Positions 33,428-42,043 of a stretch of 64,000 bases of DNA are shown piece by piece. How positions within the stretch are numbered: position 1 is the first letter of the stretch; each line of letters begins with the position of its first letter. Made by a program: the position numbers and the translations under genes. Source of the DNA: Paludibacteraceae bacterium (GTDB taxonomy: Bacteria > Bacteroidota > Bacteroidia > Bacteroidales > Paludibacteraceae); contig JAFVTU010000008.1 of the NCBI GenBank assembly GCA_017503075.1, positions 1 through 64,000 on the forward strand, in the 5' to 3' direction. The notes beneath the pieces were generated by a model. The model searched no databases and was not told the origin of the DNA. It saw nothing but the letters and a program-made list of their open reading frames with translations.

Positions 33428-33721
33428 ATGAAATCTGTAATGATAGTATTCAATCAAGCTAACACCGAACGTGTGGAGTATATGCTTGATATGTTAGAAA
33501 TACGCGGTTTTACTTTCTTCGAGGAGGTACAGGGTCGTGGTAGTAAGAATGGTGAGCCACGCCGTGGTACTCACGCATGGCCAGAGATGAACTCATGTGT
33601 GATCACTATTGTACCTGACGAAAAAGTACCTGTATTACTCGAAGCGGTCAAGAAACTTGACAAGCGCAACGAGGAAGTCGGTGTGCGCGCATTCATGTGG
33701 AACATTGAAGCTACTGTGTAA
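33428..33721 (+). CDS. Small PII-like (GlnB/CutA fold) protein, probable regulator
   Basis: A 97-residue protein (MKSVMIVFNQANTERVEYML...GRGSKNGEPRRGTHAWPEMN...VRAFMWNIEATV). Its length, beta-alpha-beta rhythm and the GRGS and W-rich loops resemble the PII-like small proteins commonly found next to RND pumps in Bacteroidales; no function is established that I know of. The ATG at 33428 is chosen because it begins the conserved part; a longer frame opening at 33389 runs through the repeat array. Last gene of the efflux operon, with a strong terminator 23 bp downstream. Confidence 0.7.
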   Translation: MKSVMIVFNQANTERVEYMLDMLEIRGFTFFEEVQGRGSKNGEPRRGTHAWPEMNSCVITIVPDEKVPVLLEAVKKLDKRNEEVGVRAFMWNIEATV

Positions 33722-33744
33722 AGAAGTTTTTCTGATATACGACC

Positions 33745-33788
33745 ATACAAAGAGGGTGTGTCTCTATTCTGACACACCCTCTTTGTAT
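33745..33788 (+). terminator. Terminator of the efflux operon
   Basis: A perfect 18-bp stem (33745-33762 with 33771-33788) around an 8-base loop, one of the strongest hairpins in the window. Confidence 0.85.
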
Positions 33789-33830
33789 ATAGATTCTTCT
33801 TATTGTATGTATAAGCATACCTATCTTTAC

Positions 33831-33863
33831 CGACAGTCAGCCGACGGTCAGCCGACGGTCGAT
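33831..33863 (+). repeat. 11-bp tandem array, three copies (CGACGGTCAGC)
   Basis: Units start at 33831, 33842 and 33853, between the efflux terminator and the candidate small RNA. Confidence 0.8.
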
Positions 33864-33923
33864 GCTACCGTTAAGCAATGACAAAAGAGGAATACCTATG
33901 CTAAAGGTTAGCTTATATATATA

Positions 33924-33991
33924 AAAAAGAAGGATTGTCATCTCGACAACCCAATCTCTTACTTAACCTTAAATCTAATACCATGAAAAAC
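33924..33991 (-). ncRNA. Candidate small RNA (about 68 nt)
   Basis: A perfect -33/-7 promoter on the reverse strand (34029-33998) points into a stretch with no conserved gene. About 45 nt downstream of the expected start is a terminator-like hairpin: GGGTTGTC, GAGAT, GACAATCC with one G-U pair, followed by TTCTTTTTT (to 33924). Alternatively the RNA encodes a 23-residue peptide (MVLDLRLSKRLGCRDDNPSF, then LYI), but its last codons lie inside the hairpin, so a structured RNA seems more likely. The stretch 34030-34127 beyond the promoter is AT-rich with no feature. Confidence 0.5.
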
Positions 33992-33997
33992 ACGGTG

Positions 33998-34029
33998 CAA
34001 AGGTACTGCTTTTTTACATACCCTCCAAA
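33998..34029 (-). promoter_or_regulatory. -33/-7 promoter of the candidate small RNA
   Basis: On the reverse strand TTTG (34029-34026), 20 bp ending AAAAAAGCAG, TACCTTTG (34005-33998). The spacer end matches those of the tRNA-Asp, tRNA-Phe and tRNA-Lys promoters. Confidence 0.75.
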
Positions 34030-34127
34030 CTTTTTTTCAAAAAAATATGTTATATAGCATCTTTTTCTGCGTTTTGACACATTAACTTGACAAAAATGTA
34101 CGAAATTTTACTTTTTTTTCAAAAACA

Positions 34128-34159
34128 TTTGGTCATATCAAAAAAAAGCAGTACCTTTG
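34128..34159 (+). promoter_or_regulatory. -33/-7 promoter of tRNA-Asp
   Basis: TTTG at 34128-34131, 20 bp, TACCTTTG at 34152-34159. Spacer end AAAAAAAAGCAG and the leader word CGCTTTCG are shared with the tRNA-Phe and tRNA-Lys promoters. Confidence 0.85.
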
Positions 34160-34185
34160 CATACGCTTTCGAAAAGGAAGTAACT

Positions 34186-34259
34186 GGTGCGGTAGTTCAG
34201 TTGGTTAGAATACATGCCTGTCACGCATGGGGTCGCGAGTTCGAGTCTCGTCCGCACCG
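34186..34259 (+). tRNA. tRNA-Asp (anticodon GTC)
   Basis: Acceptor GGTGCGG pairs with CCGCACC; the anticodon stem-loop CATGC-CTGTCAC-GCATG gives GTC; T arm CGAG-TTCGAGT-CTCG. 74 nt, no CCA encoded. Confidence 0.95.
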
Positions 34260-34260
34260 C

Positions 34261-34290
34261 AAAGAAGATGCAAACGCATCTTCTTTTGTT
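34261..34290 (+). terminator. Terminator of tRNA-Asp
   Basis: AAAGAAGATGC, AAAC, GCATCTTCTTT, then TGTTTTC. Confidence 0.8.
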
Positions 34291-34300
34291 TTCGTACACA

Positions 34301-34341
34301 ACCAAATAAAAGCCACCCAGAGCGGGTGGCTTTTATTTGGT
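34301..34341. terminator. Bidirectional terminator between tRNA-Asp and pepD
   Basis: A perfect 18-bp stem (ACCAAATAAAAGCCACCC with its complement) and 5-base loop; it ends 15 bp after the leftward pepD stop codon and can serve both strands. Confidence 0.85.
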
Positions 34342-34355
34342 ATATCAAAGATGAA

Positions 34356-35795
34356 TTAAAGTGCCTTCAGTGTAGCCAACAGATATTCGTAGAACTTGAC
34401 TACTGTCGCTATATTCACGCGCTCATCTGGTGAGTGAGGATATTTGATGGTAGGGCCAAACGAGATCATATCCATGCCTGGGTAGTTGCGACCTATGATA
34501 CCGCACTCCAGACCCGCGTGGATAATAATCACACGTGGTTCCACACCATAATTCTCCTGATAGGTTTGCTTCATCACCTCCAAGATATGGCTCTTGAGGT
34601 TGGGTTTCCAACCTGGATAGGAGCCTGAGAACTCTACTTCCGCACCAGCCATAGCAAATACAGATTGAATAATCTCTTGCAACTCCTCTTTGCGCGATTC
34701 TACAGAGGAACGGGTCAAACAATATACTGTTACGCAGTTATCTTCTGTCTTGAGCATAGCCAAGTTGTTGCTAGTCTCTACTACATCAGGCATCTCTGGG
34801 ATCACGCGATATACGCCGTGAGGACAAGCCGTGATAGCATGAATCAAGAAGTCTTGTACGTCTTCTGGCAACTCTGTAGCTGGGCATTCTACTTGCTCTG
34901 CGGTGAGATGGATGTTATCCTCCACACCATCGTATTCTGCCACAAACAGGTCTTCAAACTCTGCTACCAAGTCCATCACGTCGTCCAATCCTTCTGCTGG
35001 AATAGTGATGATAGCCGATGCTTCGCGTGGGATAGCATTACGCAGACTACCACCCTCTACACTAGCCAAACGTGCCTCGTAGTTAGCCACTGCCTCTTTC
35101 AAGAAACGGAACAGCAGTTTGTTGGCATTGGCACGTTGCAAGTGGATATCACAACCCGAGTGACCACCTTTGCAACCTGTTACACTCACTTTCACTGCCA
35201 CATCGCCTTCTTCCACCTCTACTGGGGTGTATGCGAACTTAGCCGTGGTATCTACACCACCTGCGCAACCTACATACAATTCGCCTTCTGCCTCTGAGTC
35301 CAGATTGAGCAAGGTCTTGCCTTGCAACAAGCCACCTTCCAGAGCAAACGCGCCGTACATACCCGTCTCTTCATCTACTGTCACCAGCACTTCCAGTGGA
35401 GGATGCACCACATTCTTGTCTGCCAAGATAGCCATAGCCGCTGCTACACCAATGCCATTGTCTGCACCCAGTGTCGTACCTTTAGCGGTCACCCATTCGC
35501 CGTCGATATATGCTTCGATTGGGTCTTTCGCAAAGTCAAAAACGGTATCATTGTTCTTTTGTGGCACCATGTCCATGTGTCCTTGTAGAATCACTCCAGG
35601 GTGGTTCTCATAGCCAGGACTAGCAGGTTTGCGGATAATCACGTTGCCTATGCCATCCACGATAGTCTCTAAACCCAGTGAACGACCATAATTGGCAAGA
35701 AAAGCACAGACTTCCTCCTTTTGTCCTGATGGACGAGGAATCTGAGTAAGGTCATAGAAGTTACTCCAAAGACCTTGAGGTTGTAAGTTCTTCAT
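34356..35795 (-). CDS. pepD: Aminoacyl-histidine dipeptidase (PepD, M20 family)
   Basis: A cytosolic zinc dipeptidase that splits X-His dipeptides such as carnosine; 479 residues. M20 motifs are present in order: LQGHMDMVPQKN with the first metal His and Asp, GADNGIGVAAAMAIL, VTVDEETGMYGAFAL with the catalytic Glu, LDSEAEGELYVGCAGG and a late HAGLECGIIGRNYPGMDMIS. The lid/dimer domain lies between. It follows the asparaginase gene after 27 bp, probably as one operon for peptide and amino acid use. Confidence 0.95.
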   Translation of the reverse strand: MKNLQPQGLWSNFYDLTQIPRPSGQKEEVCAFLANYGRSLGLETIVDGIGNVIIRKPASPGYENHPGVILQGHMDMVPQKNNDTVFDFAKDPIEAYIDGEWVTAKGTTLGADNGIGVAAAMAILADKNVVHPPLEVLVTVDEETGMYGAFALEGGLLQGKTLLNLDSEAEGELYVGCAGGVDTTAKFAYTPVEVEEGDVAVKVSVTGCKGGHSGCDIHLQRANANKLLFRFLKEAVANYEARLASVEGGSLRNAIPREASAIITIPAEGLDDVMDLVAEFEDLFVAEYDGVEDNIHLTAEQVECPATELPEDVQDFLIHAITACPHGVYRVIPEMPDVVETSNNLAMLKTEDNCVTVYCLTRSSVESRKEELQEIIQSVFAMAGAEVEFSGSYPGWKPNLKSHILEVMKQTYQENYGVEPRVIIIHAGLECGIIGRNYPGMDMISFGPTIKYPHSPDERVNIATVVKFYEYLLATLKAL

Positions 35796-35822
35796 ACGAT
35801 TAATATTTTTAAGTTATTCCTA

Positions 35823-36851
35823 TCAATTATTCGTTAACTCGCCACACAAAGGAGATTGTAGCAACTCCTTGACAAGTTCATTATCATCTGGGGTTTCTCC
35901 AAACAAGTACATCATTTTCGTCAGTAAGGCCTCTGTGGTAATATCATATCCAGAAACTACTCCTGCTCTCAACAACGGCAAACTTACTGCATATTGTCCC
36001 ATAGAGACCGAACCCGTATTACACTGTGTCTTATTGACAATTATTATCCCACGCTCTACAGCATCTCGCAAGTCTTGATATAGCCAATCGCACGACGGTG
36101 CATTTCCTGCTCCATAAGTCTCTAGCACCACACCACGCAAACCTGGTGTTGATAAGATTGCCTTTACAACAGGCTCTGTAATCCCAGGAAATAATTTCAG
36201 TACTGCCACGTTGCAATCCGTCTTATCGCGTAGACGCAACTTTACATTGGGCTGAGGATAATGTATAAATTGCTTTTGGTAGGTTATGCGCACGCCTGCA
36301 CGCGCAAGTGCGGGGTAGTTATAGGAGTTGAATGCGGAAAAATGCTCTGCATTGCGCTTTGTTGTACGATTACCTCGATATAATTCATCATCCATAAAAA
36401 TAGTTACTTCTGGCACCATCGCTCTGCCATTTTCATCCTTAGCAGCTGCTATCTCTATAGCGGTCAACAAATTTTCCTTCGCATCGGATCGCAACACGCC
36501 CACTGGCAATTGACTACCCGTAAATACAACTGGTTTATCCAAGTTATGAAGCATAAAACTCAAAGCAGATGCGGAATATGACATTGTATCTGTACCATGA
36601 AGTATCACAAAACCATCGTACTTTTCATAATTATCGTACACCATATGCGCCATCCTTGACCAATTCTCAGGATTGACATTAGAAGAATCAATCAGCGGTT
36701 CAAAAGGTAGCATATCCACCTCTATTTCACCTGCAAAAAGTTCTGGTACATACGACTGAAATGTAGCCATATCAGCAGGATGTAGCGCACCTGATTTAGA
36801 ATCTCGAACCATAGAGATCGTTCCACCCGTAAAAAGAAGCAACACTTTCAT
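35823..36851 (-). CDS. ansA: L-asparaginase, type I (cytoplasmic)
   Basis: Hydrolyses asparagine to aspartate and ammonia; 342 residues from the ATG at 36851 (MKVLLLFTGGTISMV). A Met three codons earlier is possible, but the family usually begins close to the LLxTGGTI motif. Threonine motif 1 is FTGGTISM and motif 2 is FVILHGTDTMSYSASAL; KPVVFTGSQLPVG and VVLETYGAGNAP are further marks. No signal peptide, so cytosolic. Own promoter at 36877-36908; pepD follows. Confidence 0.94.
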   Translation of the reverse strand: MKVLLLFTGGTISMVRDSKSGALHPADMATFQSYVPELFAGEIEVDMLPFEPLIDSSNVNPENWSRMAHMVYDNYEKYDGFVILHGTDTMSYSASALSFMLHNLDKPVVFTGSQLPVGVLRSDAKENLLTAIEIAAAKDENGRAMVPEVTIFMDDELYRGNRTTKRNAEHFSAFNSYNYPALARAGVRITYQKQFIHYPQPNVKLRLRDKTDCNVAVLKLFPGITEPVVKAILSTPGLRGVVLETYGAGNAPSCDWLYQDLRDAVERGIIIVNKTQCNTGSVSMGQYAVSLPLLRAGVVSGYDITTEALLTKMMYLFGETPDDNELVKELLQSPLCGELTNN

Positions 36852-36876
36852 ATCTTGCAATTTGTCAATTCGCTTG

Positions 36877-36908
36877 CAAAGATACTACTTTTTTTTTGCA
36901 TACACAAA
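36877..36908 (-). promoter_or_regulatory. -33/-7 promoter of ansA-pepD
   Basis: On the reverse strand TTTG (36908-36905), 20 bp, TATCTTTG (36884-36877), 26 bp before the chosen ansA start. Confidence 0.8.
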
Positions 36909-36913
36909 TATGA

Positions 36914-36953
36914 ATAAAAAAAAAGAGAGCGCGATATCACATCGAGCTCTCTC
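36914..36953 (-). terminator. Terminator of the response regulator operon
   Basis: On the reverse strand GAGAGAGC and GCTCTCT form a stem around about 15 bases, followed by nine Ts. It lies 60 bp after the response regulator stop and just before the ansA promoter. Confidence 0.8.
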
Positions 36954-37014
36954 ATTATTATGAAAAACACTATTAAAAACACAATTCATAGAAGAATTAT
37001 GTTGTTCTTTTTAT

Positions 37015-37692
37015 CTATGAGTTCATATCTACCAACTTATAACCTTTTCCATGTACACTCATAATTCGAATAGGACTATTTTCACCTAAATATTTACGCA
37101 AATGATTTACATACACGCTTAACGAACGAGCGTTGAAATAGGTATCTTCTCCCCATATACCCATCAATATACGATTACGATCCACTACGTGATTCATATT
37201 TTGACATAACATCTTCAATAAATCATTTTCGCGCGAACTCAAGTGCTTGTCACCCAATTGCTGACGCACAGAATCAAACTTAATATCACCTAAGATCCAC
37301 TCCGTCAACTCCGTTTCCATATATAAGCGACATCTGCGCACTAACGCCTCTATCTTACATATTAATATATCCATTGAGAAGGGCTTAGTCACATAATCAT
37401 CACACCCCAACTCATAAGCTCGAATTATATCATCACGATCAGTCTTAGCGCTTAACATAATGACAGGTTGTTTCTCATACTTCTGACGAATCAACTTGAG
37501 TAACTCATATCCGTTCATCTTGGGCATCATTATATCACTTATAACCAAATCATAATGTTTAATCAACATCAAATCCCATGCCTCAGAGCCGTTGTTCGCC
37601 TGCTCTACTGTGTAGTTTTTACTACGCAGGTAGTCCGCCAAGACGGTACTCAGATTAACATCATCTTCTACTATTAATATATTCGTTTGCAT
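37015..37692 (-). CDS. OmpR family response regulator (RprY-like), no kinase nearby
   Basis: A 225-residue two-component regulator. The receiver domain has the acidic pair in ILIVEDDVNL, the phosphorylated Asp in LVISDIMMPKMNGYEL, the Lys in VTKPFSMDI and the LSAKTD switch region. The C-terminal winged helix is seen in LGDKHLSSRENDLLKMLCQN and SLSVYVNHLRKYLGE...VHGKGYKLV. The start MQTNILIVEDD (37692) is preferred over an upstream Met at 37746, which would add a non-conserved 18-residue tail. No histidine kinase gene is in the window, as with the orphan RprY regulators of some Bacteroidales. It is last in the comEC-xseA-comEA group, 65 bp after comEA. Confidence 0.9.
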   Translation of the reverse strand: MQTNILIVEDDVNLSTVLADYLRSKNYTVEQANNGSEAWDLMLIKHYDLVISDIMMPKMNGYELLKLIRQKYEKQPVIMLSAKTDRDDIIRAYELGCDDYVTKPFSMDILICKIEALVRRCRLYMETELTEWILGDIKFDSVRQQLGDKHLSSRENDLLKMLCQNMNHVVDRNRILMGIWGEDTYFNARSLSVYVNHLRKYLGENSPIRIMSVHGKGYKLVDMNS

Positions 37693-37757
37693 ATGCCTAT
37701 CACATAATAAGTAAACTACATAGTTAACACACAAATACCGTGCCAAAAACTATAAAA

Positions 37758-38699
37758 TTAACGATTTTTATCAAAATTTAAATATGGAGCTATCCTTTTT
37801 ATTGCCTCATCTGACAAACATTCCAATTCATTGAGTTGTCCTAACGAGTCCAACCGTATTTTCTTCCTGCGAAATTCATATATCGCCTTAGCCTCTTCAA
37901 AGCGCAAATAAGGGTGCTTCGATAGCTGGCGAACACCGATACTATTTATATTCAACTGCTTAACATCCGTAGTATCTAATACAAAGTGCTTCAATACACT
38001 ATCGGGCACATTCTCCATACCCTCCACCTCCAAGAGTTGTTCCACCCGCACAAAACCTCCCAAAGCTTCACGATAACGCACTATCTGTTTCGCACGATAC
38101 GATCCTATTCCCCGAATCATTTTCAATTCTGTCGTATCTGCTGTGCGAAGATTCAAAATAGTATCTTTCTTTACATGCTGCCATCTTGGCATTGTATCAT
38201 GTCTAGTAGTATCGCCCCTCAAACTATCATTCGCTGAACTATCTACCTCCAAGTGCTCCAACTCAATACATATATAGGGTTGCAGGATCTGATACATACT
38301 ATCTGTCATTCCATATAGTCTCTTCAAGTCTTCTGCTTTACGATACTTTCCTCCCTTCGCTCGATATTTGAGCAGATTTTTTGCTTGCCACGGTTTAAAT
38401 CCCAAATGAACTAATGTGTTGCTATCCACTGTGTTAGGATCAAACATTTGCATCCGTATGGCTATCGTATCACGCTTATATGTCTTTTTCCATTGTGACT
38501 TGCGAATACTATCTTGTTTTTCTTGATAGGCAGCAAACTCTACCTTCGTTGAATCATTTACCCAATTCTCCTCTACCTCATCTCTAGGTTGCAAGCGTTT
38601 CACCGCTATCAATGTTCCTAGTACCAGCAACACCAATAACGCCAAACCTACCCACTGCTCACCTGTGAGAAAAAACACTATCCTTTTTCTCTTCTTCAT
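37758..38699 (-). CDS. ComEA-like helix-hairpin-helix protein, membrane anchored
   Basis: A 313-residue protein with an N-terminal transmembrane helix (WVGLALLVLLVLGTLIAVKR) and a periplasmic part with three helix-hairpin-helix-type segments: FDPNTVDSNTLVHLGFKPWQA, LNLRTADTTELKMIRGIGSY and LNINSIGVRQLSKHPYL, each in the ComEA style (N-x-x-x-L-x-x-I-G). These bind DNA without sequence preference; ComEA captures DNA in the periplasm during transformation. It overlaps the end of xseA by 4 bp and lies in one operon with comEC. A general DNA-binding role unrelated to uptake remains possible. Confidence 0.82.
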   Translation of the reverse strand: MKKRKRIVFFLTGEQWVGLALLVLLVLGTLIAVKRLQPRDEVEENWVNDSTKVEFAAYQEKQDSIRKSQWKKTYKRDTIAIRMQMFDPNTVDSNTLVHLGFKPWQAKNLLKYRAKGGKYRKAEDLKRLYGMTDSMYQILQPYICIELEHLEVDSSANDSLRGDTTRHDTMPRWQHVKKDTILNLRTADTTELKMIRGIGSYRAKQIVRYREALGGFVRVEQLLEVEGMENVPDSVLKHFVLDTTDVKQLNINSIGVRQLSKHPYLRFEEAKAIYEFRRKKIRLDSLGQLNELECLSDEAIKRIAPYLNFDKNR

Positions 38700-39850
38700 T
38701 TCACAACTGATTGTATCATACCACCTTGCAAATAAGTATCCACCACATCACCTGTATGTACATCATTACTATTACGCACTATTTTACCATTCATCATAGT
38801 CAAGCTATAACCCATCTTATAAATGCGTTCTGGCGAATGCAAATCTATTGTCTTTCGCCACAAATTTAGTTTTCCCTCCTCACGAACAACCATACGACGA
38901 GCTGTATTAATCATTCTTTGCTCCAAAACTACTAAACGATTCTTTTCCCTACTCACTACGCCTTGAATCGCTCTTTGCAACCGCAATTGTATTTCTGCCA
39001 CTCGTTCCACTTGTGCTGCGACGTGATCTATTAGCCATTCGGCTGCCGCAGTGGGAGTCTTTACACTACGATGCACCACCATATCCACCACACTAACATC
39101 CCTAGTATGACCTATACCTGCTATAATTGGCAACGGAAATTGCGCACAATGACTTGCCAAATCATAGTCATCAAAACAACTCAAATCCGTACTCGCACCA
39201 CCTCCACGAATAATCACCACCACATCCCAATCCTCCTCTTGCTCTGCAATGGTGTTTAACGCCTGCACAATACTTCTCGCAGCCATGTCTCCTTGCATTA
39301 TAGCAGAATACAACTGCACATGGAAACCAAATCCAAAACGATTATTCTTCAACTGATCACAAAAATCTCCATACCCAGCTGCTTCTGACGATGACACCAC
39401 AGCCACCCTTCTCACCAAACTCGGCAATTCGAATGCTTTTTGCAATTCCATCACACCATCTTGCTTCAATTGATTTATCGTCGCTTGCCGCTGCTTAGCC
39501 AAATCACCTATGGTATAGGTGGGATCTATATTCCATATATTCAAGCTTAACCCATACACTGCGTGAAACTCCACACTCACCTCCAACATAACCTGCAAGC
39601 CCACATGCAATGACTCACCAGTCTCCTGAACAAAATAGGCAGACAATAGATTATACACATTATTCCAACATGTTGCTCGTACTTTTGCTGCCAATATGCC
39701 ATTATCTGCTTTCTCCACCAACTCCATATAACAATGACCACGCATGCTCATTGACGCAATCTCCGCACGCACCCAATATCGATCGGGAAAGTCATTCTCC
39801 AGCACATCCTGTATCCAATCGCACAATTCTTTCAAGCCATATGTTTGCAT
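38696..39850 (-). CDS. xseA: Exodeoxyribonuclease VII large subunit
   Basis: The catalytic subunit of a single-strand DNA exonuclease, 384 residues. An N-terminal OB-fold (DRYWVRAEIASMSMRGHCYMEL) is followed by the ExoVII core with VVSSSEAAGYGDF, VVIIRGGGASTDLSCFDDYDLA and FPLPIIAGIGHTRDVSVVDMVVHRSVKTPTAAAEWL; the C terminus (PERIYKMGYSLTMMNGKIV) is the barb. The coiled-coil between the two is short compared with long-form XseA. The small subunit gene xseB, usually directly downstream, is not found; comEA takes its place. Confidence 0.93.
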   Translation of the reverse strand: MQTYGLKELCDWIQDVLENDFPDRYWVRAEIASMSMRGHCYMELVEKADNGILAAKVRATCWNNVYNLLSAYFVQETGESLHVGLQVMLEVSVEFHAVYGLSLNIWNIDPTYTIGDLAKQRQATINQLKQDGVMELQKAFELPSLVRRVAVVSSSEAAGYGDFCDQLKNNRFGFGFHVQLYSAIMQGDMAARSIVQALNTIAEQEEDWDVVVIIRGGGASTDLSCFDDYDLASHCAQFPLPIIAGIGHTRDVSVVDMVVHRSVKTPTAAAEWLIDHVAAQVERVAEIQLRLQRAIQGVVSREKNRLVVLEQRMINTARRMVVREEGKLNLWRKTIDLHSPERIYKMGYSLTMMNGKIVRNSNDVHTGDVVDTYLQGGMIQSVVK

Positions 39851-39865
39851 ATTCCGAGTATTTAC

Positions 39866-39898
39866 TTAGTGATTAGTTAGTGATTAGTTAGTTATTAT
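39866..39898 (+). repeat. 11-bp tandem array, three copies (TTAGTGATTAG)
   Basis: Units start at 39866, 39877 and 39888 (the last TTAGTTATTAT), filling the 44-bp gap between comEC and xseA. Confidence 0.8.
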
Positions 39899-41316
39899 AA
39901 AAGGTTTACTATACCTAATTCTATGTTAAGCATCAGCAATAGTGACAGGATAACACCTATCATCCACCACCAATGTATCTTTTGTCCACGCATCATCAAC
40001 AATCCACATATGATTGCACCATACAAGCATACTACACTGCCACTCTCCAAACTTATTTGTGTCGTAGAAAATGGCAACCTTTCTATCCATTCAACCACTT
40101 CACGCAGCAACCAAGTACACCATTTCGCTACCACACCTAGCCACTCACCTATCACGCACCAAGACATCGCTAATGTACTGAAACCCAGCACCAACAGCAC
40201 TCCTGCCATAGGAATAACCACCAAATTTGTCAGTGCAAAATAATTGCTCGTTTGACCAAAATAATGCATTGTCAATGGCATGGTTGCTATTTGAGCAGCT
40301 AAAGATACTAACAACAATCCACCTACATACCGCACCACTCGCCCTCGCAAAACTATGCGACTTTGCATCTTCTGTCCCATCAACATGATACCTGCAACCG
40401 CAGCAAAACTCAATTGAAAACTCACGCTCCACAATGCCAACGGATTGACTATCATAATTATCACAGCAGCTGCACACAATGGATTCCAACGAGAAATCTG
40501 CTTCTCCATCAAGCCACTCAATGCCCAGGAACTCAGCATCAAAGCACTCCGCATCACCGACGGACTCAATCCTGTAACAAAAGCATACACCCATATCAAC
40601 CCCATTGCTGTCAGATTCAGTAACCATCGTTTCCATTTCTCTTCCCACAATGGCTTACGCCATCCGCCTAATGTCAACAGCCATACCACCATTCCCCAGA
40701 CTATTCCTGTATGCAATCCACTGACTGCCAACACATGCATCGCACCCGACACCGAAAAACTATGCTGTACATCCTTATCCAACTCCTCGCGATAGCCCAG
40801 TGTCAACGCCGATAAAATACCCAACTCTTTTCCCTCTATCCCCATCTTTCGATACTGCTCATGTAAGTCATACTGACATCTCTTGGCTATTGCTACTAAA
40901 CTTCTATCTTCCTCATGACCAATTACCTTCCAGTTTCTTCTATTAGCCCAACAGCTACCCACAATCCCTTGTCTTCTCAAATATAAACCATAATCAAAAT
41001 CACCCAGTTTTCCACCTCTTCTTACTTTCGTCTGTACCATCAACACATCTCCCATTACGGGCATCGTCAGACTATCCTTCTGTATATATAGCAATACCCT
41101 ACTTCCACTTTCCACTTCCGCTTCATATCGTATTGATTTTTCTCGCTCCATACCCTTGCTAAGCAAATGCATCGCCAGCACAGTATCCCGATCTAAATAA
41201 TCTACCTCAGTGTCCTTCAATAAGTTAAGCGGCCATCCCACATAGCCGCTTACTACAATAACTGCTATCAGCAGCACCATCGCCATCAACCATGTATGTG
41301 CCGCCAACCATCTCAT
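39895..41316 (-). CDS. comEC: ComEC/Rec2 family DNA uptake membrane protein
   Basis: A 473-residue inner membrane protein. The first part has one or two helices and a soluble OB-like domain (DTVLAMHLLSKGMEREKSI...VQTKVRRGGKLGDFDYGLYLRRQGIVGSCW); the competence domain follows with LSALTLGYREELDKDVQHSFSVSGAMHVLAVSGLHTGIVWG, the motif of ComEC channels, and several further helices. It lacks the C-terminal metallo-beta-lactamase domain of longer ComEC proteins, as many Bacteroidota versions do. Known role: passage of single-stranded DNA across the inner membrane. It lies between rpe and xseA in one operon. Confidence 0.88.
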   Translation of the reverse strand: MRWLAAHTWLMAMVLLIAVIVVSGYVGWPLNLLKDTEVDYLDRDTVLAMHLLSKGMEREKSIRYEAEVESGSRVLLYIQKDSLTMPVMGDVLMVQTKVRRGGKLGDFDYGLYLRRQGIVGSCWANRRNWKVIGHEEDRSLVAIAKRCQYDLHEQYRKMGIEGKELGILSALTLGYREELDKDVQHSFSVSGAMHVLAVSGLHTGIVWGMVVWLLTLGGWRKPLWEEKWKRWLLNLTAMGLIWVYAFVTGLSPSVMRSALMLSSWALSGLMEKQISRWNPLCAAAVIIMIVNPLALWSVSFQLSFAAVAGIMLMGQKMQSRIVLRGRVVRYVGGLLLVSLAAQIATMPLTMHYFGQTSNYFALTNLVVIPMAGVLLVLGFSTLAMSWCVIGEWLGVVAKWCTWLLREVVEWIERLPFSTTQISLESGSVVCLYGAIICGLLMMRGQKIHWWWMIGVILSLLLMLNIELGIVNLL

Positions 41317-41376
41317 CTATACCTAGCCTTTAAACTCTAAACTGTAACTCGTAGAGCGTCCTCCGAACTGAAATAG

Positions 41377-42024
41377 TTAACCTTCTTTCAAAAGATTTAC
41401 CATTGCTATCGGATCTTGTGCTTTAAACACCGCACTACCTGCCACCAAGATATCCGCTCCTGCGTTCCATAATTCGGGTGCCCATTTGGCATTCACGCCT
41501 CCATCCACTTCTATTAGAGTTTTCAAGCCGCGTTCATCTATTGTTTGACGCAAGTAGCGCAAACGATCCAATGACTCAGGAATAAATCCTTGTCCGCCAT
41601 ACCCTGCTTGCACCGACATCAATAGCACCATATCTACTTCACCCAAATATGGATCCAAACTATGAATATCTGTTTTGGGATTGATAGTCAAGCAAGTCCG
41701 CACACCTTTCTTGCGAATCAGCTCTATCGCAGGCATCGGGTCATCTACTGCTTCGATATGAAATCCAACGCTCCATGCACCTGCGTCGCAGAACCGTTCT
41801 ACGTAGTTTTCTGGGCGGGTAATCATCAAGTGCACATCTAATGGTTTGATACAATGCTTTTTGCACGCTTCCATTACTGGAAAACCAAACGATATATTGG
41901 GTACAAACACACCATCCATCACATCAATGTGGAGATACTCTGCACTACTTGCGTTGATCATTTCGCACTCGTGTTGCAAATTGCCAAAGTCAGCTGCCAA
42001 AAGAGAAGGAGATATTGCTCGCAT
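41377..42024 (-). CDS. rpe: Ribulose-phosphate 3-epimerase
   Basis: Interconverts ribulose 5-phosphate and xylulose 5-phosphate in the pentose phosphate pathway; a 215-residue TIM barrel. Motifs: SPSLLAADFGNL, HIDVMDGVFVPNISFG with catalytic Asp and metal His, DVHLMI, VLLMSVQAGYGGQGFIPESL and EVDGGVNAKW; all metal and catalytic residues are in place. It starts 19 bp after the glycosyltransferase gene and is followed, after 60 bp, by comEC. Confidence 0.96.
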   Translation of the reverse strand: MRAISPSLLAADFGNLQHECEMINASSAEYLHIDVMDGVFVPNISFGFPVMEACKKHCIKPLDVHLMITRPENYVERFCDAGAWSVGFHIEAVDDPMPAIELIRKKGVRTCLTINPKTDIHSLDPYLGEVDMVLLMSVQAGYGGQGFIPESLDRLRYLRQTIDERGLKTLIEVDGGVNAKWAPELWNAGADILVAGSAVFKAQDPIAMVNLLKEG

Positions 42025-42043
42025 ATAATACTATTCAATACTA

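Noticed and set aside
38696-38760. A hidden xseB gene after xseA
   Set aside because: comEA overlaps the xseA stop by 4 bp and no small helical frame of the XseB type is present on either side.
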